A stretch of DNA of 64,000 bases from Marisa cornuarietis (lineage: Eukaryota > Mollusca > Gastropoda > Architaenioglossa > Ampullariidae). A program made the translations under genes and the position numbers. Positions 49,256 to 61,874 of this stretch are shown piece by piece. The notes under the pieces are model-generated. The model had not been told where the DNA came from, ran no database searches, and saw nothing but the letters and a program-made list of their open reading frames with translations. Location: contig SMMW01000047.1 in the NCBI GenBank assembly GCA_004794655.1, forward strand, positions 1,490,001-1,554,000, written 5' to 3'. Position 1 is the first letter of the stretch, and every line of letters starts with the position of its first letter.

Positions 49256-51729
49256 TTACATACACATTTGTTTTTCTTATTTTGGTCCTAGTGACCCTAA
49301 CAATCGCCATATTAACTAGAAAAAGATTGTGCAAAAAAAAAACCGTCGTTCGGTCAACTTTTGAACCCTTGTATTTGTTCCTGTCATCATATCCTTCTGC
49401 AGACTTTTCATTTTCAGTTTCTTTGAATTGTAATTATCAATCAACCAGCTTCTGCTTTAAACTGTAGACTTATTTTTACTGATTGTTGGGCTCTTCTCTG
49501 CCAATAAACGTTACATTAAACTGTTTCTAGAGGTGAACAATAAAACATGTATTCGTTTTGATTATGATGACGACGAAGTTCAGAATAAATGTATTGTGGT
49601 GATAATTACTTAGCTGACCTTCATTGGTGTCGTCTGTGATGCTTCTTTGACTGATAAGTTTGCGCTGCCATGGTAACCTACATCTCGTTTTGGTTCCTGT
49701 CGGAAACCAATTTCTTACTGAGCAATATTTTCTCTAGATCTTGCACATCTGTGATTTGGATAGTTTGCGTCTGTTGTCTAATATTCGTGCTCTTCATGAC
49801 TTTGTCAATGCTTTCGTGTTCGTAAAATAACATACTGAATGTTTTATCAATATACATGCTCATGGTCTAAACATTTCTCTTTTCTCGTAACAGCATACAA
49901 AAGGCAAATTACTGTGATGCGATATTTCACTCAAAACATCGAAGTTATTGTCGAACTTGACGGATTTTCAGGATAATTTAAGAGGGATCAATAACAACTA
50001 AACAAAAAAAAACACTGAAAATTTTTTATCAGTTTTATAATCATATTGTTATGTAGTGCACTACGCTGTAACAATCGTATTCCTTTTCTTTGATCTTTTA
50101 CAAACAAACTGCTTGAACATAGTTCCAAAGAAAAGTAATAGAAGCAGTTCAAGGGTCTCTTGAAGGCTCATTTTTGATGATGTCCAAAATAAAACATTGT
50201 CAATTCTTCATGACATGCTATAGTGCTTTGGTTTACTTTCTCTTTAATGAACAAATGTCATTTTGTCGAGAAATCGAAAGAAGTATTTTAAATCCATATT
50301 TCTGTTATATCATTTGAATAAAGCAGAGATTATGTACATTATCTCTTCATTTTTTGGTGGAAGAATTTACTTTAATTACATGTTTTGAAGGTACTAGGTA
50401 AACAGATGTGTGCCTGACTGCTGTGTGGATTTATTCGCTGTATTCCTATTAACTGCGAAGTCTTTTTGTTGAGTGAACAAATTACCCAACATGAGCCATT
50501 ACTGAAATAGCAGTGGTGGTGCGCAAGTTAAAGTGTTATCAGAGACTAATGAAATAGCTTTAATCTCTTGAATAGCAAAAAATAGACTCTTTGTTTTTGT
50601 TAGACCAAGGTCATCATGAAGACAAGTTCAGATGAACACAAAAACCTTGTCGCTAAAAAGTGTTTTCTTGACTTGTTCTTCGCCGTGCGGGTTATGACTC
50701 AGTTTTGTTTCCGTACAAGTGTTGCAAGCCATTCCTTTCAGTTGCTGTTGTTCAGGTACGTGCACAGCAGTGACAAGTAGATGCATTGTTTGTTGATTTG
50801 TTTATTTGTTTGTTTGTTTAAATCGCATCGCTACTCACGTCGTGCTCAGCAAAAATGAAAACATAAATAAACAACAGTGAAAAACAACATGTCAGATTTG
50901 TCTCATTGAAATGTATGTCTCTTTTTGTTGTTGCTTTTTTTAAAGATGTTTAAGTATGGGGCTTTCTTTTAACACGTGATTATGATCTAAATTGTGAAAT
51001 CTTTTCAGTGTCTACATAACAGAAAACAAAGTCGGACAAAGTTACCTGCAGTTTGGTCTTGAAGATTTCGCAATGTCTGGGTCTTGGCAAGTCTGGATGG
51101 CCTACCTTGAAGCTTCTGGAGTCTTGAGTTCATGCGCAATGCAATAGTTTCTTATCTTCTAGCGGTTTTCATGGATTACCTCACCTTTTCCGTTAACACT
51201 GTCTCTGCCAGACCTGGTGTGCTTTTGTACAGGTTTCTTTTTGTCTTCTGTTTATGCCTGTTGATATTAATCTGTCCGTTTTGATGTCTGACTTGTTCTG
51301 GTCTGTGTCGGTATGTGTGTTATGTGAATTTTGTGTCTGTCGTTATGAAGTTGCCTTTCTTTTGTAAAGTTCTTTGATTTTTCTGTATTGTTGTAATTAG
51401 AATGCTTTTACTTTTCGTTATACTTTTTATTGTGCTTACCGTTTCATTGTAATCTCTTTTACATTGTTGTTTCAAAATCTGAAATTCCTGCAGCTCTTTG
51501 TAGAAGTTGAAACAGTTCACAATGTTATAAGAATCTGAGTAAAAAATGTGCGTGCTTTACAAATGGTAATAAATTTTAGATTTTGCGTGCTATACAACTG
51601 GCAACAATAAGCACTTAGAAAGAAGCTTCCATCTACGGTGATGGGATAGCCCTCTCTAGGCTAGCTGATGACGTAGAACAACAAACAATCAGGTTAACAA
51701 AAGTCTGTATGCCTTCTCTTCTGTCTCCA

Positions 51730-51766
51730 TGTGTGTGTGTGTGTGTGTGTGCGCGCGCGCGCGTGT
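51730..51766. repeat. Compound (GT)n(GC)n microsatellite
   Basis: About eleven GT units followed by about six GC units, then TGTGC. Confidence 0.9.
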
Positions 51767-54170
51767 GCACTTTATCTGTATGAAATACTCTATACTTGAC
51801 AAATAAAAGATACATGTACTGGCATATTGTTTATTTCATGATAATTAAGCGGAATGACATAATCATGACACTGATTGACATAACCTTTTCACGGTGACCC
51901 GTATGTATGGCTTTACAGTGACCAGCGTGTCCACCAGGATGACCACCCACACGTTTTGTCCAGCAGTTGGTGAACCCAGACACTGTTTTGATCCCGTCGT
52001 CCCGGATGCAAATTCTCGCTTAAATGCATGTCTTCCTTCGGATTTATTCAATTCTGTTCTTCTTTCCTCGAAAATCCTTTTTTCTAGCCATTGTAAGTCT
52101 GGCCCTGTCTTCCTAAGTCCCAGTTAACCACGTGACTCTAACATGGCGTAATGAGAAGTTAGAGAAGGGCAACATCGTGCACCTTTCTTCTGACGAATTC
52201 CAATCCCTCCCCGCCGCCATCTTTTGACACATGTACACAAGTAATGTCAAAAAACCACAGCACGATCTTCACCTACTGTATGATTGCAATAGTTCCGGAT
52301 GTTGAAGGTTTTTTTCTCCCCCTGGCTTTGCTTTTGAGACTGTATTTCGTCGAAAACAATTTGAGTTTCTTGGGGCGAAGAGCGTCGTAAAAGAAACATG
52401 TCGGCATTTATTGCTCCTTTGAGCTTTCACTCACTCCTGGCATTGCACAGCCCTTAGAAAAGGGAGTGAAAACCTTAAAGCATTTAATGCGGTCGAGCGA
52501 CGAGCATAGTCTAAATGCAAATGGTATTATCTGTAAGGAAATTTTATGACTGCTGGCTCCAGAATTCATACAACATAGAAAAAGGCGTATTGCTATGATG
52601 CGATTGGTAGATATGCTAGAGAAGTTTTGTTCTACGCGCTTCACAGAATAAGAAACACATATTACACAGATCACTTCAATGAGAAATCTTTCTAAAAAAG
52701 CTGCTCTAGTCCTCTTTTATTGGCCAAACACTCCTTCCGTACCTACAGTTACTTATACCACCCTCTCTTGTATTAACATAGCATGACTTTATATTGCATC
52801 GAATTGTGTTGAATGGTATCTTACTATGTTAAATATTATTGTGCTGTGATAAACTATTTTGTTGTGTTGCAATGTGTCAACTTGTTTTGATTGATATTGC
52901 ATTGTGTTGTCTCATATATTGTGTCATGGGTTATTTAGTGTTGTGTTTTTTTCATACCCAAAGCATAATACAGTGTTTAAAATTAACAAACGACAAGCAA
53001 AACAGTTATATTCTTAGGAACCTTAAACCCATGTTTACATAAATACTTTTTCTAATGAAACATTTGATAGGATTTTTGAAGAGGTTAGTATCAAACTTAA
53101 CAAAGAAGTGAACTAAGTAAGACGTCTGTCATTACAGACACTATTTTATTTTCTATTTATATATTTCTTTTTTTAAGTTTTAATGTTTATATAGAGCTTT
53201 TAAGTATCGCCAAATCATCTAATTTACTAGAAAATTAATTCTCTATAAATGAAGATCGATGGTATTCTTGAGTCTTTCAATAATACTGTTATGGAGCGAT
53301 GGAGTCCGGGGTTAAGGTTCCTGTGCTATCAGGTTTTATCGGTCCAGATTTATTTATTTTATTTTTATTTCTTTTTTTGTACTGCCCTCACTGATGGCTG
53401 TGCGTGGAAGAGCCCTAAGAATAATTCTCTCCAGACTATGGGATCACGAAAGGTTGTGTCTGCTTACAGGGGCCAGATGGCGTTCTTGATTACCGCTCGA
53501 GATTTTGTCCATCATCCAGATGCTTCCAGTGATCATGGGTTCGGCACACGAATGACAAATAACCTCCTCGGGTAGTTATTCTACCGGAATATGGAGTTCT
53601 TGCACAAAATGTTGAAATCGGAATGTAGGAAGATAAACAAGGATTTCCTGGTATGATTAGTTTCCTATGATGGTTGTTGCACGTGCAACACATACCCTCC
53701 AGCCTCCGTCAAGGTCACCCTCATTTCGCCGCTTTGAGAACCAACATTCTTCTCACTTAGCTCTACAGTGTGCGTGCATCTCCCTACATAATCAGGTGGA
53801 GAATTCTCCATTTGTTTCGGTCTAAAACACTTAAAAATAACACAACAGACTGAGAGCTTGTATTCACGGCCATCTAACTACCTTAACATAGAAGACTAAG
53901 AAAGTAGTTGGTCAAGCAAACCTAATAAACTAAATCCCAGCTTTTCAGCCACTGAGCATTTAAAACTTACCAAACCGACCAGAAAAACCAAGAATTCAAA
54001 ATGGGTCGTGTTTGCGCAGAAACAGAAAGTGGAAGGCTACAACAAAACCAAGAAACATAACAATATGAAGGAAGGAAGCCACAGAGAATAAAATTTATTT
54101 ACTTTGAACAAAATGAATTTCGTTCTGTGAAAAGTTACCGGCTGCAAATACGGTTTTGATTAGACAATTT

Positions 54171-54222
54171 CAGAGACTATTGACATGGGATAGTGCGGAC
54201 AATCCTATGTCAATGGTCTCTG
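54171..54222. other. Near-perfect 21-bp hairpin with a ten-base loop
   Basis: The arms CAGAGACTATTGACATGGGAT and its partner at 54202-54222 are complementary at 19 of 21 positions. The two exceptions would be G-U pairs in one transcript. The loop is AGTGCGGACA. Pairing stops at both outer ends. The length is shorter than a typical microRNA precursor; a transcript stem or a tiny inverted-repeat element is possible. Confidence 0.6.
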
Positions 54223-55154
54223 CAGATAGCAGATTTACCAAGCCTGGGTAGCTAACAGGGTAATTAAGCCCTGCTTCATTAATACGACCCTTCCACGATG
54301 GTGATACATCAAACATTTCACCAAAAATGTGTCAATACCGTAAACATGCTCAGACCTTAATGAATCAAAAATGCAGCTATCTAAGCTAAACTTCTTTAAA
54401 TACTTTCAACTCTCAGCTGCATGAAGTCATTCACTGTTGAAAATATTCTAAGGGAAAGAAACTTTCACCTAGACGAGAGTAAGAAGATCAGTGCTAGCCG
54501 AATCCTCGTCTGCCTCCTACAATCTACAATGTAGTCCGTAAAGAAGACAAGGCGAAGGTAACTCTAATGAAAATCGACTGCGGAATTATTGGCCGACCAA
54601 ATAGTTCATGGGAACTAGTCTCAGAAATACTTTGCTAAGATAACCCCACTATTTATAGTGGAAACGACTACTTCAGACCAGAAGGGCATAAAATTCTGGC
54701 GAAACGCTAATCAAACCAGACGGGGCTCGCAGTAAGTCGTGGCGGAGGTGAGGAAGACACCGGACACCTTGCAACATCGTCCTGACAGTAAGAGACCGAC
54801 CGACGGGCTGGCATTGCATCGTGGGATAAGCGGCTTCTCTTTGATCAACGGCGTGAACACAGCTCAGGCCCATCGAGATTGATTTTCGCTGGACTGCAGC
54901 AGGCTGGCCGCACTTGTAATGCACTGCTGTAGATATAATTCTGAGGAGCGGAAAATAATCCTGTAAATAGCTGGTATTGGAGTGATCCTTGATCCACGAC
55001 CACTGCCTGTGACATGGATGGCTGGCTGCTTGGCTGGCTTGATAATTTTTCCAAGACGAAAGCCGCTGCAGTTTTTGATTCTTGTTTTCTTCAGCTTGCT
55101 TGCTTCTGGCATCCTCTGTTTGTGTTTGTCTCTATGGCTCTGCCCCTCAATCCA

Positions 55155-55181
55155 CGTGTGTGTGTGTGTGTGTGCGTACGT

Positions 55182-55247
<66 letters not shown>
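55155..55247. repeat. (GT)n microsatellite
   Basis: About 90 bases of mostly pure GT with a few GC, AC and T interruptions in the first half. Confidence 0.95.
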
Positions 55248-55250
<3 letters not shown>

Positions 55251-55784
55251 TCCATATTTATTCTTCTATATTTCCATCTATCCGTGTTCTTTATGTTGTA
55301 ATGGTTGCGTGAGGGGAAGAAAGGAGAAATCCTGACGGGCTGTCAACCTCTCTTAGACTGCATACCTCTTTGACAAGGAACGCTACGTGTGTCGCTAAGC
55401 AGAAGTCGAGACAAAGCCCGGAAAAAGAAAACCCTGGGAAACGGGTGAAACCTTCTGGAAAACACGACAGGCAGACGATGTCCAGCAGCTAAGAACTGTC
55501 ACTTCCTTTCTTCAGACATGTCGCAAACACAATCTGAAATGTGGCTTTATTGCAAATGCTTAATTGTTAAAAGAACAAAGGACAGAAAAAAACAACGGAA
55601 AATTTCAAATAAAGATGTTTATCTGCTCATATTAAAATCTCGTTTTTAAAAGGTTCACGAGTAGAAGATAAAAACAGAGAGTCAGAAACACAACAAACAG
55701 AGAGATGTGAGTATTTAGAGTGATGCAAAAGTCAAATGGAAACTTTTATTCACAGCTCTAACCACCTCTTTATAACTGACTACA

Positions 55785-55929
<145 letters not shown>

Positions 55930-57008
55930 GACCAAGATGAAGCAGAGAATATTACAATACACGTTAGACGACTTTGAACCTCAAAGCACGTTGGACACAC
56001 CGGAAGTTTCATTCCCACACTGCACAGCGACCGGCAGCTCATCATTCATTTCCTGTCTGCTTTTCATATTCATCAGCTTATGGAATTAAATTTATCGACT
56101 CCACCATGTTCGCTTCTGGGAACTTGCTGAAGTTGCATAGCTATTCAGAAACCAATCAAATCAGAATCGTGATTAAAACGATTTTTTTTATTTCGTGTCG
56201 AATACTTTTGGAAGATGGTCTCAGTTCTAATGAGGGGGGTCATGAAAATCAATTATTTCGTAATCAATATATGAAACCTGTCCATAAACGTGCTGGTGAA
56301 GAAGCACACCTTTAGGTAAGCAGCTGTAAAAGGGGATTGAAATAATAGCTTTCTTTTTAATCAAAGAGATGGATTTTCCATCCTTTATCTTCTTCATCAG
56401 GATAGGTCCCCTGCTAGTCTTCTTCCTTTATTCGTCATCACAAACTTTGCCAGAGCGAGGTAGATTTTTTTCACTTTACATTCTGTTCCGTTCTACTCAC
56501 TGTGGGACAAGAAGCCACCGAGGAAAAGTATCGCTCGTAAATCAGTTTAAAAACTAATTTTCAAAGCCCAGTTTTTTTCTCTTTCACTTAATTGTTGGTT
56601 GTTTACTTGTTAACTCCGCTTTCCCCTGACAGGCTGCTATCAATACCAACATTGGGCAGCGAACACGTGATCACGTGAGCACCGGTAGTAAACTATCTCT
56701 ATGAATTATTAACACCAGCTTCAGGTGGATTAGCATACCTGGTATGCTGTGAACAAAATAACGGAAAGTTTCACTGGATTTTAAGATGAATGGCAAAAGA
56801 TGCAAACAACAGTTTTCTCGTGACACACAAACCAAGATATATATATATATACAATACAATAGTATTTATTGTCTACTTTTATGTGTTTGTTGGGAGCTCT
56901 CATCAGTAATAATCTAAACAAAATACGGTCGCACCTCACCCATCTATACAGTTACACTCACACTTAACCCTGTCTCTCAAAGACGATTTTCAGATGCGCA
57001 CACACGTA

Positions 57009-57012
<4 letters not shown>

Positions 57013-57060
<48 letters not shown>
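57013..57060. repeat. (CA)n microsatellite at the 3' end of a LINE remnant
   Basis: About 24 CA units directly after the C-terminal end of the LINE remnant that reads on the - strand. It may have grown from the tail of that element. Confidence 0.9.
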
Positions 57061-57063
<3 letters not shown>

Positions 57064-57780
57064 CATTTTCCAGTCCTGTTCATTCTGTTGGAGAAGCCAG
57101 GAAGGACTTGGAATAATCACTCTTCCTGGCGACGAGTTATTTCCATCTATGGCCAAAAAGGTTGCATTTAAAAATAGTAATGTAGTGGGTGAGAGGGATC
57201 TGTGATGATGCTGACAGCTTTTAACCTCACAACCCTGGTGCATAGATCACATAAAGGTCTTTGTGGAAAGCCACTGATCTTGGTGGCAAGATTGCCTTCA
57301 TCAAACCAGCTTTATCTTTGATGGTTAGAACGCCGAACCACACAGACAGATTGAATGTAAAAATGCATTCGATCTGGCTACGATAGACTGATTCAAAGAC
57401 AAGGCCACTGACACTGAAATTCATCAATTGCTTTAGCAGGGACAGGCGCTGATGTGCTTTCATTGGAACGATGGTGGAGTTTGCCTGGAAGGATAGTTTG
57501 CTGTCTAGCATGGCACCGAGTTACCTAAAACCTTGCACCTACTCTACCGTCTGACAATAATCACAGGTGTGTGGCTACGTTGATGTTTTCTTCTATCGAG
57601 CACCAGTTATTTTGTAGAAACATTAGGCACCAGAAAGCTTATCCTTAACTTAGGAAAAAAACAGTTCAGGAAGAAATGAAGCAAGCGTGTGACACTGGGG
57701 TCAGCTTTTGGGGGCAGGACATGAGCACTAGTCTGGTCTGGAAGCTTTGAAAGGATTAATCCTGGAGAGCCAACATGTTA
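57061..57780 (-). pseudogene. Non-LTR retrotransposon reverse transcriptase, decayed (LINE family 2, CR1-like)
   Basis: Read on the - strand, the pieces appear in reverse-transcriptase order. First is INPFKASRPD, the start of the RT domain (KAxGPD motif), at about 57728-57760. Next is a segment ending in FLVPNV. After an apparent deletion of the catalytic YxDD region come VE-stop-VQGFR-stop-LGAMLDSKLSF and then KAHQRLSLLKQL, VYRSQIECIFTF and WFGVLTIKDKAGL at 57280-57515. Last are RVVRLKAVSIITDP and SPGRVIIPSPS in a further frame near 57110-57245. Stops, frameshifts and the missing core make it clearly dead. The order and motifs are those of the CR1-like LINEs common in fish and molluscs. The family differs from the remnants at 22.3 and 34.6 kb. 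Confidence 0.8.
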
Positions 57781-57912
57781 CAGAATTCTCGTCCACTAAA
57801 ATATCACGTGGTGACAGGGAAGAACAAAGCAAATGTCCACAGATCCTAATGGCAATAATAAGACACCAAATACATTCTTTGTATAATTCTAACTCTGCTT
57901 CATCTTCAGACA

Positions 57913-57957
57913 TTAAAGGACTAGTGGCACCCATTTTGTAATGATTAGATAAAGCCC
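57913..57957 (+). mobile_element. Possible single end of the TTAA-flanked MITE family
   Basis: TTAAAGGACTAGTGGCACCC followed by a T-rich stretch and AATGATTAGATAAAGC resembles the inverted ends of the MITEs at 18930-19258 and 60186-60575. No second end was found, so this may be a truncated copy or chance. Confidence 0.3.
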
Positions 57958-57961
57958 TCAA

Positions 57962-60185
57962 TCAGGATGGCGAGCCTTCAAACATCATTGCGCACATCAG
58001 TAGGTCCTGGTTAGATCTCACGTGATGCCAGAGTTGAGCTCGCAAATGTCCACAGACATGTCTCATGAACACATAGTACTTGCTTTCCTATTGTCTGTAG
58101 TCTTGGTAGCCTAACTGTGTTTTTATTCGTGATGGCCACGGCATGGGTTTGACCCCTTCCTGACACCGTGTTCTTCCTGGACTTGTTTTTCTAGAACGCC
58201 GGGCGTATACTCCCCCAGACTTTGGTGAAAGGTTACTTCTACCAAGCGCAGCTCAGATATTTGATAAGTTCCATGCGATATTTTGCCAAAAGTTTTCAGT
58301 GGTAATTATGCAGCGAAATAAATATTTTCTTTGGACAGTACCTACGCTGCCCATGTGCATGGGGGAGTGAAAATAAGTCTTATGTACTTTCCTTCATTTT
58401 CCTCTGTCATTGGCATCAAATTGAATTTAAAAAAAAAACTGATACCAACTTTGAGTTCCTTGATGTAAATAACTGCAGCCACGTCTTTAGGTTCCAATCA
58501 CTTGGTTGTCTTCCTCCAAATCTATTGATGTTTCTCCTATTTCATCCGCTCCCCCTACACCCACCATGCCCCCAAAATGTACACAGAAAATTATCTTCCG
58601 TTTCGTTTCAACATAATTATGAGAACGTAACTCCGTGGCTCCTTTTTCAAGACGCTTTCATCGATCCTCCACTTAGAACCAGTTTCAGTGAATTGCTCCC
58701 CTCTTCAGGATGTATTTCCGGCAAGCCTCCAAAGCAAGGAATTGTGATTTCATTAGTCTATACACGGAAAGTGCATTTCTCTTTCGATAGCAAAGAGGCA
58801 CGGCGTCCACATGAGACTGTAATTCCATTTGACTTACCCCGAGGCCAGTCCGGCGGGGGGGAGTCGAGGTGGGGTTCACGAATCACAGAGCCATCCACCT
58901 ACTGACTTTTTGTATCCTTCGTCCTTATACGTGAATCTATACTATTTATACAAATATGTTATCGTACTTACAAAAAGAGGATGTTTCATTAAGAATTTCG
59001 TTGAATTTTTTCGTAAGTATTGAAAGCTTGTCTAATATCTACATTGTGACTAGACAAGCTTTGATGCATTGTTTGCTGCTAATGTGAAAGTGGAGACAGC
59101 ACTGTTTTTCCGCGTGCATTGCCCAGTTGACAAAGGTTTTGAATGGGGTGGGTTCCATCCTAAAGGGAGTAGGAAACGAAGAGTAGGAGTTGAGATGGAC
59201 ACGTACCCCTCAAAAACGCAGACCCCAAGATTACGGCACCAGCTTTGACCTTTGCCTTCGTCAGTGCCTATTTTGATGAGCATGTGCACGCAATACACTG
59301 ATATCTCTTTGCAGTCGGCTCACAGAGGGTAAAGGCAAAAGATCACCCTTTCCTTGATCTTTAAAAGTTGTTTTTTTCCTACTGATTTATGTCCGCACGA
59401 ATGCTAGATAGTGTAAAGCCTACTTGTATTATCTGAGTCATGCACTCTGTGAACTCTGCAGCCGCACTCCGAATCTGTCGCCAGAACCTGACGAAAGAAG
59501 AATCCACAGGGGATTGGGTTGATGTGCTTTCCTATCAAAGCAATCAACCTTTCCTGGACAGACTTAAGTCCTCTACGCGGACATGGGACACTTGCTTCGC
59601 GCTCCATTGACTGTTGACCATTAGCATAGCGTCTGCCGGGCGGTCGCCTCCCTTTAATGTCGAGTGGCAGACTTAGAAACCTGGAGAAAGCTCACTGTGC
59701 CACAAAGCATTAACGCTGTTGAAAGTTTTTTGACGATTGTGGTGAGATAAAAGTTTGTGTTTATTGAAAAGGCACTAAAGTTGCATAACCAAAGAGCACA
59801 AAGCACAAATTATCAAAATGGATAGTTTGATGCACTAAGACTCGCTCTCAGCGCACTCAGAATGTACAAAGGTGACGAATGCTTGTTATTTTTGTTTAAA
59901 AAGATAAAGATTAGAAAAATATGTTAAGAGAAATTCACAGGAAAGGAAACTAAAGGTGGTCTTCCTAATTAGACTTTCATCTGGGTTATGCTTTGTGCGT
60001 CTCTCAACTTCTCGATTAAACTCTTTGTCGTGCGACCTAAAATAAGTTTTACTTCCAAGCAGCCCTATGCTTCTGTAGTCTCTGACCTCACTGAGACTTA
60101 AATGTGGTCTGGAGAAGATCGACAGAAGTTTCAAGGGCTTTTCTTTCTTCCTTCTTCAGAGCAGTAAAGCAGTCTATTCCGTATT
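57962..60185. other. Gene-free sequence
   Basis: Two - strand frames, at 59050-59298 and 59404-59607, have somewhat protein-like composition but no recognised motif, no splice sites I would trust, and no match to each other. Confidence 0.45.
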
Positions 60186-60575
60186 TTAAATGTGTAGTGG
60201 GGAACAGGTTTTTTTTAATCTAATGACTGGGTATCGCAAGATACCATTTTCTCAAATCTGGGTGTCGACTCCCCTTTTGTTCTGGAGATACAAACCTCAC
60301 CATACACAGAAAGAGGTAACACTCTTGACGTCACATGTACACAGATTTGACTAGTTATCATATGGTTCTAGCTGTCCCATAGGGTGTAACCATAACAGCG
60401 TTTCTATGTACAGTCATGACGTCTGTTGTTGACTTTGTTCCCAAAATGGTGATGTTTTCTCGGCGGGTATCTAAAGAACGGGAAATATGTTTTCATCCAG
60501 ATTTTGGCAAACAGTATCTTTACTGAGCCTTGCCTAGTGAATAAGGAAAAAAGATGCACCCAACTACGCCTTTAA
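60186..60575. mobile_element. MITE with imperfect inverted ends (copy 2)
   Basis: Both ends carry TTAA. The left continues ATGTGTAGTGGGGAACAGG and the right, reverse-complemented, continues AGGCGTAGTTGGGTGCATC, each followed by a T-run. The left end then shares CTAATGACTGGGTA exactly with the left end of copy 1 at 18930. Near the right end the stretch with GTATCT...CAGTATCTTTACTGAGCC resembles GTATCT...TGATACTGAGCTTTACTGAG at about 19148-19220 in copy 1, so both copies come from the same family. The element is 390 bases without coding capacity. TTAA at the two ends is the expected target duplication of piggyBac-type transposition. Confidence 0.75.
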
Positions 60576-60848
60576 CGCGCTGGCCTTTGTAATTTTGTAC
60601 AAGAGCCAAAAGTACTCGAGCACTAGTTTTGAAAACACTTTTATTTCCAGATTATTCTTTCTGCATTTATCGCGTGCCAACCCTGTGCATGGTTTAGTTA
60701 GACATCTATATTCAGAGGTCTGTCCTCCATTGTTGTATGCGCAGTCGTTTCTATAACCGAACTCACAAGTCTTAGCTTTCAACCATTCTATGTAAGCTTT
60801 GTTGCTCTTGATTTTTTCCCTGTCACAGATAAATGGTTTTTCCACGCT
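60564..60848 (-). CDS. Possible cysteine-rich exon with a C-type-lectin-like start (partial or broken)
   Basis: An open - strand frame continues from a plausible 3' splice site (TATTACTATGCCTGCAG ending at 60849) to a stop at 60564. It reads SVEKPFICDREKIK, then AYIEWLKAKTCEFGYRNDC, and later YRCLTKPC and DKCRK. The P-F-I-C start resembles the last conserved cysteine of a C-type lectin domain, where a final exon often begins. A short extension with five further cysteines follows. No good 5' splice site is seen. The last dozen or so codons are the inverted end of the MITE at 60186-60575, so if this was an exon the insertion supplies its stop. Upstream sequence on the - strand shows no intact lectin domain. 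It may be a gene fragment, a pseudogene exon or chance. Confidence 0.3.
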   Translation of the reverse strand, partial: SVEKPFICDREKIKSNKAYIEWLKAKTCEFGYRNDCAYNNGGQTSEYRCLTKPCTGLARDKCRKNNLEIKVFSKLVLEYFWLLYKITKASALKA

Positions 60849-61798
60849 CTGCAGGCATAGTAATATTTTATTTCTGGTTCGGACACTGTCAGGCCATCGA
60901 GAGAGGAAGTCTCCAGATACTGTGACGACATGCAATATCCGGCTGCTAGTCCACCTGTACTTGAGCTTGTAAACAAAATGCATCACCATCATCGTCGTCG
61001 TCATCTTCATCGATAATTGATAGATCACATTTATACCAAACAGTGTTAATTACACAGATCCTCATGTGTTGACACAACACAGATGTCAGTGGAATAGTCA
61101 TGCTATAAATGTGATTTGAAAAATCACTTCAAATATTCTTTCGTACGGAGAAGAAGCGTGCCGATGGAGCACGTTAAGAATAAATTGAAAGCTAAATAAT
61201 TGTATAAATAATTTTTTATATTGATCGCAAATGAGTAAAATGCGGTTAGCAAACTACTTGTCATTTTTTGGCGATGCTTACAATCATCATGACAATTAGC
61301 ACTTTATCATCTACACTAAAGCACTGCAAATGGTGTCCCTTTCCCAGCTTGTTTGTTTGCTGGAGTATCATGTTTAACTCAATTGCACCAGAAGATTGCT
61401 GATCACTAGAGAGGAAGTCTGAACGCAAAATATCTCTCAACAAATTCGTGTAACAGCAACACTTGATAGGAGTATGTTGCCTGCCCAGGAAACAATTTTG
61501 CACGACTATTTAATCTTGGATCAATGTGGGGGAAAAAAGTGAGTTTTTTTCCCGAACAATAAAGTTATGAGTGTTTTTTCATGCATATCTCCATTTGTCT
61601 CAGTCGCTGCAGAGTCATTAGACTGCAACAAATTCAGGTCTTGTAGGAGTGGGGCTGATATGCTAACTGGATGCTAACCCTAGCTGAGATGACTGCTTAG
61701 ATGTTATCAGTCACCTAGCAGGTCTTTACACCAGGCTGGTGTTACGAATGAAATGATTAGTGGGTCTAGGTCGATCCTAGCGAGCGCGTGAGCAAGTG

Positions 61799-61874
61799 TG
61801 AATGACGTGAGCCTCGCTGAATGACGTAAGTCTGGATGAATGACGCAAGTCTGGATGAATGACGCAAGCTTTGA
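61799..61874. repeat. 19-base minisatellite with TGACG core, four units
   Basis: Four adjacent units begin at 61799, 61818, 61837 and 61856. Each starts TGAATGACG and continues YAAG or TGAG, TCTGGA in the middle units. The repeated TGACGTRA/TGACGCAA core resembles a CREB/ATF half-site, but no function is implied. Confidence 0.85.

Noticed and set aside
59050..59607. Two - strand frames with varied composition
   Set aside because: No motif, no shared domain and no clear exon boundaries; insufficient to call a gene.
61261..61503. 80-codon - strand frame with several cysteines
   Set aside because: No signal peptide, no regular cysteine spacing, and AT-rich composition like the flanks.
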